64,000 bases of DNA from Deltaproteobacteria bacterium (GTDB taxonomy: Bacteria > Desulfobacterota > Desulfomonilia > UBA1062): positions 186,001 through 250,000 of the forward strand of contig JAKPPU010000004.1 of the NCBI GenBank assembly GCA_029547185.1, read 5' to 3'. Each line of letters starts with the position of its first letter. The first letter of the stretch is position 1. The notes under the pieces were generated by a model that did not search any database, was not told the origin of the DNA, and saw only the letters and a list, made by a program, of their open reading frames with translations. Shown here one piece after another: positions 57,769-64,000 of the stretch. The position numbers and the translations under genes are program-made.

Positions 57769-58887
57769 TTATTGGAAAAAAACAGCTGCAAGCTTTGAGA
57801 AGACGACGGGGTCATATCCTTGAGGGACCCTTTGTTTGATGATTTTCAAAGCCTCTGTTGTCGAGAAGGCACGCCTATAGGTCCTCTGAGATACCATGGC
57901 TTCGAAGGCATCCAGGATTGAACAGACTTTTACAAAAAAATGAATGCCTTCACCCTTAAGCGCCTCCGGATATCCATTCCCATCCAATCGCTCATGATGA
58001 TCTTTGATGATATATGTCATCTCGGAGGGCGTTCCCTGTATTTCCTTCATGATCTCGAGCCCAAAGCAGGGGTGCTGCCTGATGAGTGACCACGCATCAC
58101 TGGCCAGAGGGTCTGTGGAATCCATAATCTTCTGCGGGATACGCATCATTCCGATGTCGTGGAAGAAATAACAGAGGGCGATATCTTTTAATATATTCTT
58201 CGAGATATGTTCTAGGATCTTGGCCACAAAGAAGGTGGCGAGCATCCCTACATGGAGTGAGTGCATTATCGTACATTCAGGGTTTTCCGTTGTCTTGTAG
58301 ATATTATCCCTCATAATCAAAAAGATTTGTTCCATAATCTTTTTATCTACAAGAATCTGTTCCACCAGAATATCTGCTATCTGCTTTATGCCGAACACGG
58401 TGATGTTTCCTGGATTTTTGTAAGCCACCCTCAGGCGTCTGTAAGCAAAGTAGTAAAAGAGCTCGGCCTTCTCGAACGGGTCGGTCAGGCGGCTCGCTAT
58501 GATACTCTCAAGATTCACGTCGAGGTAAGATAAGAGTCTGATCCGGGAATCCCCCCTCAAGAGCACAGAATCTGGCTCATTCGTGCCGTCCGCACCAGGA
58601 ATATATATGCTGTCAGGTTCGAGTATCGAGGCAATCTCCCCTGTGGAGGTTTTCCTGTATATACCGAAAGGCGACTGCTTCCCGGGGCACATCCAATAAG
58701 ACGGTACCGAGTAGTAGCCCGACCCTAACAGCCCCAGAGAACTGGGCTTCAAGAGTCTGACGAGGACGCTCAAATGATGTTCGGAACCATCGGTATGCCT
58801 TCTCGCCCCCTCACTGTTCACGCCTGGGCTTTGCGGCATTCTTGCCGGTACGTGAATGTCGAATCTGCTCCCCTTAGAAGCCTCCAT
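57769..58887 (-). CDS. HD-GYP domain protein, probable c-di-GMP phosphodiesterase
   Basis: 372 residues from ATG 58887, with GAGGAGGGGGG just upstream. The N-terminal 150 residues look like a PilZ- or PAS-like beta domain without a recognised motif (CPGKQSPFGIYRKTSTGEI). The C-terminal HD-GYP domain has FFHDIGMMRIP near 243, RQHPCFGLEIM, DHHERLDGNGYPEALKGEGI near 296, and ILDAFEAMVSQRTYRRAF. All metal ligands and GYP are present. There is no receiver domain, unlike the protein at 22006. An inverted repeat (58918-58943) sits about 30 nt upstream. Confidence 0.88.
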   Translation of the reverse strand: MEASKGSRFDIHVPARMPQSPGVNSEGARRHTDGSEHHLSVLVRLLKPSSLGLLGSGYYSVPSYWMCPGKQSPFGIYRKTSTGEIASILEPDSIYIPGADGTNEPDSVLLRGDSRIRLLSYLDVNLESIIASRLTDPFEKAELFYYFAYRRLRVAYKNPGNITVFGIKQIADILVEQILVDKKIMEQIFLIMRDNIYKTTENPECTIMHSLHVGMLATFFVAKILEHISKNILKDIALCYFFHDIGMMRIPQKIMDSTDPLASDAWSLIRQHPCFGLEIMKEIQGTPSEMTYIIKDHHERLDGNGYPEALKGEGIHFFVKVCSILDAFEAMVSQRTYRRAFSTTEALKIIKQRVPQGYDPVVFSKLAAVFFQ

Positions 58888-58917
58888 ACGTACCCCCCTC
58901 CTCGCCAGCATCTATTC

Positions 58918-58943
58918 CCGGGAAAATTCCTTTTCATTCCCGG
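58918..58943. repeat. 7-bp inverted repeat ahead of the HD-GYP gene
   Basis: CCGGGAA (58918-58924) and TTCCCGG (58937-58943) are perfect arms 12 nt apart, ending 31 nt upstream of the HD-GYP ATG. Could be an operator or a leader hairpin; it is short, so chance is possible. Confidence 0.4.
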
Positions 58944-58959
58944 ACATCGCCCTTTTTCC

Positions 58960-59531
58960 TGTTTGGATACTTGACCCTCTCTGAAGACTTCTGCATAGGT
59001 GTACTTCAGAGAACCGGCATAAACCTGTCCTTTCCCGCCCTGCACTCCATGGCTGACCGGATATAATGTATACCTTCAGCCTTCCATCCGTTACCCCCCG
59101 CTGTTCAAGACAGCGAAACCCATGTGTAAAAGCTTTCCAAGGGAGATTCCATCGGGATCGACTCAAGGAGAGATGCATGCTTGGAGAGGGCGAGAATGGA
59201 AACCTCTTTCGAGGCAGAACCCGATCCGTTTCGCCCCAAGGAGGTGAGATGCCGGTCCTTAAAAAAGATATTCTGGAAGCTTCGACAGCAGATCCAAAGA
59301 GCGGGAGTATGGGCAAGGTACTGCCCACGGAACCTTTCAACTCGCGACCCCGATAGATGCTCATGAACATCCAGTGCTTCTCCCATAACCCATCGGTTAA
59401 ACGTACTTCTTTAATGGCACCCGGGTGAAAGCTCTTCATAGATGCACAAGCTGTTTCTCGAGCAGGCTCCAGAAGAATCCCCTTTCTCCTGGAGAGAGTC
59501 TCCACTTCTTACCTATAAGCAATGATATCAT
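58960..59531 (-). pseudogene. decayed AMMECR1-family (AmmeMemoRadiSam protein A-like) gene
   Basis: Pieces of one AMMECR1-like protein follow each other in order but in different frames on the minus strand. Frame 1 near 59500: WRLSPGERGFFWSLLEKQ. Frame 2, about 59460-59268: ARETACASMKSF, then MFMSIYRGRELKGSVGST and LPLFGSAVEAS, the counterpart of the vFVTl...LRGCIGs...PL motif. Frame 3, about 59266-59165: FFKDRHLTSL then KEVSILAL (DpRFpPL...EVSvL). Frame 4, about 59163-59115: DPDGISLGK, then a stop. Last piece near 59027-58975: QVYAGSLKYTYAEVFREG. The break between frames 2 and 3 is at a run of six T; seven would restore the frame. The LRGCIG Cys is already lost (LKGSVG). Confidence 0.62.
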
Positions 59532-59839
59532 AAAGATGAAAAAAAATACAGAGAACCATCATTTATGGTTGTTCAAAGCACATATGGCGGTCATTTATCC
59601 TCATTCCAGACTTGGTCTCTTCACAAAAAAGGGTTACATACGAGATCACAAAGTTGACGAGCATGCAAAGAGATATCTTGTGAGATAGGCTATGGAATCT
59701 GCCTCGGGGAATGGGAAATTTTATCGGACGCCGTATACCCAAAATGCCCCGGGAAGGTATCCTATCCATGAGTTTGTTGACTCACCGCATGAAATCCTCT
59801 ATATAGGCCTCGATTTTGCGAGAATGTAGGAGCTGCTGA
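59532..59839. other. 308-nt stretch upstream of lysS
   Basis: No convincing gene on either strand; short overlapping frames have no known likeness. A small AACCAT/ATGGTT hairpin (about 59554-59571) lacks a T-run. The lysS promoter should be here. Confidence 0.45.
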
Positions 59840-61318
59840 TTGGAAGACATTAACCCATTGGTCAAACAACGCATTGAGAAATATGAATCCTTGAAGAGTG
59901 AGCTGGGCGTAGCGCATTTCCCCAACACGTACCGGAAGGACACCGACATCTCCGATTTCATAGAGTCCTACCAGACAAAGACTCCCGAAGAACTCCTTGA
60001 GATAAAGGCAGTCCATCACATGGCAGGCCGCATAATGGCCGTGAGATCCTTCGGAAAAGCCTCATTCATCCATTTCCAGGATGGAACCGGACAGCTTCAG
60101 GCCTTCTTTGAAAAGGCAATGCTCGGAGACAAGGATTATGCACTTTTCAGGAAGCTTGACATCGGCGACATAATCGGCTTGTGGGGAACACCCATCAAAA
60201 CCCGTACAGGAGAGCTCAGCGTCTATGTGCAGGGATTTGAGCTCCTTACGAAATCGTTTCATCCTCTCCCTGAGAAATGGCATGGGCTCAAGGATGTCGA
60301 GACTCGCTACAGGCAGCGTTATGTGGATCTCATCGTGTCCCCTGAGGTCAGGCAGACCTTCCTGATACGGACCAGGATCATCAGTGCGATAAGGGCCTAC
60401 ATGGACGCCCACGGATTTGTCGAGGTGGAAACGCCCATGATGCAGACGATTGCAGGCGGCGCTACCGCCAAGCCCTTCCTCACCCACCACAACGCACTCG
60501 ACATGGACCTCTACATGAGGATCGCGCCCGAGCTCTACCTGAAACGCCTTCTGGTGGGGGGATTTGAACGGGTTTATGAGATAAATCGCAATTTCAGAAA
60601 CGAGGGCATATCCACCAGGCACAATCCCGAGTTCACCATGATGGAATTCTATATGGCCTATGCCGATTACAATGACCTCATGCGGTTTACAGAAGATATG
60701 ATCTCCGGAGTAGCCAGACAAGTTCTGGGAAAGGAAGTCATCACCTATCAGGAGGCCGAGATCGATCTCTCTCCGCCTTGGAAATGCTATACCCTGAAAG
60801 AGGCTGCCGTCAATATCGGCGGGGTGCCGAGCGAAGCCATGGAGGATCGAGAAACGGCCCTTTCATACTGCAAGGGGCGCGGGATAGAGATCGTAGGGGA
60901 TGAGCCTCTCGGCGAACTGCAGCTTGCTCTCTTCGAGCAAACGACGGAGGATAAACTCATTGATCCTACCTTTATCACATCATATCCCACAGAGGTTTCA
61001 CCGCTTTCCAGGAAGAGTAATGAAAATCCGTCAGTGGTTGATCGTTTCGAGCTCTATATAGCCGGCAGGGAGATTGCCAATGCCTTCAGCGAGCTCAATG
61101 ATCCATTCGACCAGCGTGAGCGGTTTGTCGAACAGATCAAAAAGAAGGAAGGCCCATCGGAAATCGACGAGGACTACATCCGGGCCCTTGAGTACGGAAT
61201 GCCGCCTGCTGCCGGTGAGGGTATCGGCATCGACAGGCTTGTCATGCTCCTGACGAACAGCCCTTCTATCCGGGATGTGATCCTGTTTCCCCTGCTTCGC
61301 AAAGGAGAGGTATCCTGA
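59840..61318 (+). CDS. lysS: lysyl-tRNA synthetase (class II)
   Basis: 492 residues, TTG start at 59840 with AGGAG about 9 nt upstream. N-terminal OB fold for the anticodon ([20 protein letters not shown]), class II motif 1 ([15 protein letters not shown] region), motif 2 [19 protein letters not shown] and motif 3 [19 protein letters not shown] near the end. It charges tRNA-Lys. The stop overlaps the lolC start as CTGA. First in lysS-lolC-lolD-bamA. Confidence 0.97.
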   Translation: MEDINPLVKQRIEKYESLKSELGVAHFPNTYRKDTDISDFIESYQTKTPEELLEIKAVHHMAGRIMAVRSFGKASFIHFQDGTGQLQAFFEKAMLGDKDYALFRKLDIGDIIGLWGTPIKTRTGELSVYVQGFELLTKSFHPLPEKWHGLKDVETRYRQRYVDLIVSPEVRQTFLIRTRIISAIRAYMDAHGFVEVETPMMQTIAGGATAKPFLTHHNALDMDLYMRIAPELYLKRLLVGGFERVYEINRNFRNEGISTRHNPEFTMMEFYMAYADYNDLMRFTEDMISGVARQVLGKEVITYQEAEIDLSPPWKCYTLKEAAVNIGGVPSEAMEDRETALSYCKGRGIEIVGDEPLGELQLALFEQTTEDKLIDPTFITSYPTEVSPLSRKSNENPSVVDRFELYIAGREIANAFSELNDPFDQRERFVEQIKKKEGPSEIDEDYIRALEYGMPPAAGEGIGIDRLVMLLTNSPSIRDVILFPLLRKGEVS

Positions 61319-62550
61319 GATTTGAATTTATTGTAGCAAAAAGGTATCTGAGGGCGAAGAAGAGCCAGGGATTCATCAGTTTTACCTCCGGTCTCTCCGT
61401 ATTCGGTATCGCTATCGGTGTCATGGCCCTCATCGTTGTGCTCTCCGTGATGAACGGTTTTGAAGAGGACATCAAAACCAAGATCCTCGGCACCCAGTCG
61501 CACATCGTGATCTCGAACTACCAGGGAGGCATTGCCGAACCCGGGAAACTCGAGGAAACAATCCTCAAGGACCCCGATGTCGTGGGAGCATCTCCCTTCA
61601 TCCTTTCGCAGGGCCTTATATCGGCATCCGGGGGAACCTCGGGTGTGGTCATCAGAGGCATAGAACCGAGAAGTGCTGCAAAGGTGATCCGGCTCAAAGA
61701 GATCATCGTGCAGGGCAAACTCTCTGATCTGGACGACACGGGGATTCTCATCGGATCAGAACTGGCTTCACATGCAGGAATCACGATCGGTGACGCCGTA
61801 AACCTGATATCTCCTGCCGGCCCCATAACCCCGCTGGGGATGATCCCCAAATCCATGCCGTTCGTCGTCAGGGGGATCTTTTCCACCGGTATGTACGAAT
61901 ACGACAACAACATGGTCTACATATCACTGAACGCCTCCAAGGCCCTGTTTATGAAGGATGAGCCGTCGGGCATCGAGATAAAGGTGGCCGACATATACAG
62001 TGCCCAGAGCATTGCTGAGAGGCTCATGGAGCATATCGGACCGGGATACTGGGCAAAAACCTGGAAGGACATGAACATGAGCCTGTTCTCCGCACTCAGG
62101 CTGGAAAAGACCGTCATGTTCATCATCCTCCTGTTCATCATCCTCGTTGCAGCCTTCAGCATTATCAGCACGCTGATCATGATGGTGATGGAGAAGAGAA
62201 AGGACATAGCGATCCTCAAGTCCATGGGGGCTACGACCGCCCAGATCTTGAGGATCTTCATGACGCTCGGCATGGTGATAGGACTGAGCGGTACGCTCCT
62301 TGGAGTCGTTCTGGGGCTCGTTCTCACCTATAACCTCAATCCGGTGATCCGCTTCATCGAATTCATTTTCAAAATCGAGGTCATGCCCATCGACGTATAT
62401 TACATTACCGGGGTTCCCACCCAGGTCGATTACCCCCTCGTGAGTATCATTGCCTTCATGTCTGTAGTCCTGTCTTTCCTTGCGGCCATATACCCTGCAA
62501 GACAGGCAGCGCGGCAAGACCCTGTAGAGGTGATGCGTTATGAAGGGTGA
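61315..62550 (+). CDS. lolC: lipoprotein-releasing ABC transporter permease LolC/LolE
   Basis: 411 residues from CTG 61315. The first in-frame ATG (61423) would cut off the conserved N-terminus, which is encoded without a stop from 61315: [20 protein letters not shown] and then [20 protein letters not shown] form the first helix of LolC. No ATG, GTG or TTG exists in that stretch; CTG is 5-8 nt after AGGAGAGG and its CTGA overlaps the lysS stop like other NTGA junctions here. Four membrane helices with a large periplasmic domain, ending [17 protein letters not shown]. It extracts lipoproteins from the inner membrane with LolD. LolD overlaps by 11 nt. Confidence 0.9.
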   Translation: MRFEFIVAKRYLRAKKSQGFISFTSGLSVFGIAIGVMALIVVLSVMNGFEEDIKTKILGTQSHIVISNYQGGIAEPGKLEETILKDPDVVGASPFILSQGLISASGGTSGVVIRGIEPRSAAKVIRLKEIIVQGKLSDLDDTGILIGSELASHAGITIGDAVNLISPAGPITPLGMIPKSMPFVVRGIFSTGMYEYDNNMVYISLNASKALFMKDEPSGIEIKVADIYSAQSIAERLMEHIGPGYWAKTWKDMNMSLFSALRLEKTVMFIILLFIILVAAFSIISTLIMMVMEKRKDIAILKSMGATTAQILRIFMTLGMVIGLSGTLLGVVLGLVLTYNLNPVIRFIEFIFKIEVMPIDVYYITGVPTQVDYPLVSIIAFMSVVLSFLAAIYPARQAARQDPVEVMRYEG

Positions 62551-63229
62551 AGCAGCCATCGTCATTGAAGAGCTCACGAAATCGTTCACGAGAGGACCCG
62601 CAGTGATCGATGTGCTCAAGGGAGTCAGACTTGAGGCGTATGACGGGGAGGGTATCGCGGTCATGGGTGCTTCAGGGTCGGGAAAGAGCACCCTGCTCCA
62701 TCTCCTCGGAGGTCTGGAACGCCCGGATAGCGGGCGGATATTCTACAAGGACAGGGACATCTGCAGAATGAGCGACAAGGAGATCGCTCTGTTCAGGAAC
62801 ACGAGAATCGGATTCGTGTTCCAGTTCCATTTCCTCCTGCCCGAATTCACTGCGCTGGAAAACGTCATGATACCGGCAATGGTGCACGCAAAGAAAAGCG
62901 ACGCCATCAGGCTCAGGGCCACGGACCTCCTGGAAACCGTGGGGCTGAAAGACCGCATGGAGCATAAGCCGGGAGAGCTGTCGGGTGGTGAGCAGCAGAG
63001 AGTGGCCATAGCCCGCGCCCTCATGATGTCCCCCGAAGTTCTTTTGGCCGATGAGCCGACAGGCGACCTCGATCCTGTGACCGGTACCAAGGTGATCGAG
63101 CTTCTTACGCAACTCAAGGAATCCATGGGAGTGACCATGGTTGTCGTGACGCACAATATGGATCTTGCCCAGGCCATGGACAGAGTCCTGGTTCTCAAAG
63201 GGGGACATCTTGAGCCTTATGCACCATAG
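62540..63229 (+). CDS. lolD: lipoprotein-releasing ABC transporter ATP-binding protein
   Basis: 229 residues. Walker A MGASGSGKSTLLHLLGGLE, Q-loop FVFQFHFLLPEFTALENV with the LolD-type FHLLPEFTA, signature LSGGEQQRVAIARAL, Walker B VLLADEPTGDLD, switch His in VVTHNMDLA. It powers LolC/E. Overlaps both lolC (11 nt) and bamA. Confidence 0.97.
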   Translation: MKGEAAIVIEELTKSFTRGPAVIDVLKGVRLEAYDGEGIAVMGASGSGKSTLLHLLGGLERPDSGRIFYKDRDICRMSDKEIALFRNTRIGFVFQFHFLLPEFTALENVMIPAMVHAKKSDAIRLRATDLLETVGLKDRMEHKPGELSGGEQQRVAIARALMMSPEVLLADEPTGDLDPVTGTKVIELLTQLKESMGVTMVVVTHNMDLAQAMDRVLVLKGGHLEPYAP

Positions 63230-64000
63230 AGTATTCATCATCTCCTTGTTTCTTCTTGCCTTGCCCATAACCATCCCTGCAGCAGACCTTGTAATGAAAA
63301 CCTCTTCGGAAAAGATCGCCGAATACGTCTCCGACGTCCCCTGCGTCACCCGGAAGAGCGACGCCTCCATCGAGCTTTTTCTCGAAGAGTCAGGCGGCTT
63401 ATACCGTGTTTACGACTCCTCCGGGATCACGTACAGTGCCTCGACCCTCCCGGAGGCAGCGGACGGCTACCTGAGGCTACGGGACGTCTGCATTGTCAAG
63501 GAGGTCAAAATCAGCGGCCAGGCTCGGATCAGCCCCGAAGCAATCCGTTTCCGCATCAAAACCATCCCCGGAAGCATCCTGCACAGGAAGGCCGTACGCA
63601 AAGATATCGAAGAAATATATTCCATGGGATATTTCGAAACCGTGGATGCCTCTTCGGAGGGCGACATCCTGACTTTTACGGTGAAAGAATACCCTGTCAT
63701 CGTAACCATCGAGACCCAGGGCAATACGAAGATCAAGAGCGATGAAATCCTCAAGTCGATTTCCATGAAGAAATTCGACATCCTCAACACAAAAACCCTG
63801 AAGACGAGCATCGACCGCATCATCGCCCTCTACCGGGAGAAAGGTTACTACAGCGTGGAGGTGGACTCCTCCACCAAAAAAACCGAAGGGGGCATTGCGC
63901 TGACCTTCAACATAAAGGAACACCAAAAGCTCTACATCAAGAAGGTCAATTTTGACGGCAATGTCCACATGTCGTCCCGGAAACTGAGAAAGGTCATTGA
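63210..64000 (+). CDS. bamA: outer membrane protein assembly factor BamA (5' part)
   Basis: Incomplete: 263 codons before the window ends. TTG 63210 follows GGGGG by 5 nt; ATG 63219 is the alternative. Either start lies inside lolD. A signal peptide (VFIISLFLLALPITIPAAD) is followed by a region of about 60 residues with no clear POTRA match, then POTRA 1 from about residue 90 (VKEVKISGQARISPEAIRF; YSMGYFETVDASSEG), POTRA 2 (VIVTIETQGNTKIKSDEIL; YREKGYYSVEVDSSTKK) and the start of POTRA 3 (LYIKKVNFDGNVHMSSRKL). It inserts beta-barrel proteins into the outer membrane. Confidence 0.92.
   Translation, partial: MSLMHHRVFIISLFLLALPITIPAADLVMKTSSEKIAEYVSDVPCVTRKSDASIELFLEESGGLYRVYDSSGITYSASTLPEAADGYLRLRDVCIVKEVKISGQARISPEAIRFRIKTIPGSILHRKAVRKDIEEIYSMGYFETVDASSEGDILTFTVKEYPVIVTIETQGNTKIKSDEILKSISMKKFDILNTKTLKTSIDRIIALYREKGYYSVEVDSSTKKTEGGIALTFNIKEHQKLYIKKVNFDGNVHMSSRKLRKVI

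Noticed and set aside
58912-59505. 197-codon minus-strand frame as an intact gene upstream of the HD-GYP gene
   Set aside because: GTG start without ribosome-binding site, Arg/Ser-rich downstream half with no likeness; only part of it matches AMMECR1 and the rest of that protein continues in other frames, so it is called a pseudogene.
59554-59571. AACCAT/ATGGTT hairpin upstream of lysS as a terminator
   Set aside because: Only 6 bp, AT-rich, and no T-run follows on either strand.

Overview
The window looks like the chromosome of a motile, diderm (LPS-containing), probably anaerobic bacterium, most likely a Desulfobacterota (former Deltaproteobacteria) lineage such as the Syntrophorhabdus/Syntrophobacter types. 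This is inferred from gene content: Lol and Bam outer-membrane export genes, heptosyltransferases and LPS-type kinases, a siroheme-decarboxylase-like gene beside hemL, an F0 ATPase cluster without F1 genes, and flagellar genes with sigma-54 and sigma-28 promoters. Gene density is high and base composition looks even. I see no tRNA, rRNA, CRISPR array, insertion sequence, prophage or integrase.

Layout. 1-5 kb: small metabolic and envelope genes (RidA, a GT81 glucosyl-3-phosphoglycerate synthase-like enzyme, a rhodanese/MauE-like pair, an exported nitroreductase, a quinone-oxidoreductase-like enzyme). 5.4-6.7 kb: prepilin peptidase with an uncharacterised upstream gene under a near-perfect sigma-54 promoter. 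6.8-15.6 kb: housekeeping run sppA-guaB-dnaE-accA and rpsA. 15.8-23.9 kb: LysM protein, PilZ protein, hpt, zinc-ribbon membrane protein, ruvX-mltG, and two response regulators (receiver-SHOCT; receiver-GAF-HD-GYP). 24.2-34.6 kb: a surface-glycan/LPS-core-like island: Gfo/Idh/MocA oxidoreductase, radical SAM enzyme, two GT9 heptosyltransferase-like proteins, a protein with two tandem LPS-kinase-like domains, a GT2-kinase fusion, and a WecG/TagA-STAS fusion. 34.6-39.8 kb: elongasome operon mreB-mreC-mreD-mrdA-rodA. 39.9-46.0 kb: short GlmU-like pyrophosphorylase, lon, hemL, ahbB-like gene, Bax-like glucosaminidase. 46.3-48.1 kb: atpZ-atpI-atpB-(terminator)-atpE. 48.4-56.7 kb: flagellar operon flgF-G-A-H-I-J-N-K-csrA plus a small membrane protein, divergent from flgM. 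57-64 kb: HAD phosphatase, HD-GYP protein, a decayed AMMECR1-family pseudogene, then lysS-lolC-lolD-bamA (bamA runs off the end).

Regulatory signals fit together: flgF has a -24/-12 (sigma-54) element and flgM a TAAA-N15-ACCGATAA (sigma-28) element, the usual class II/class III split; csrA, last of the flagellar genes, has its ribosome-binding site inside a perfect 10-bp inverted repeat directly after the flgK stop. One PilZ and two HD-GYP proteins indicate c-di-GMP signalling. Many genes are joined by 4-nt NTGA stop/start overlaps with N = A, G, T and, at lysS-lolC, C, which implies a CTG start codon for lolC.
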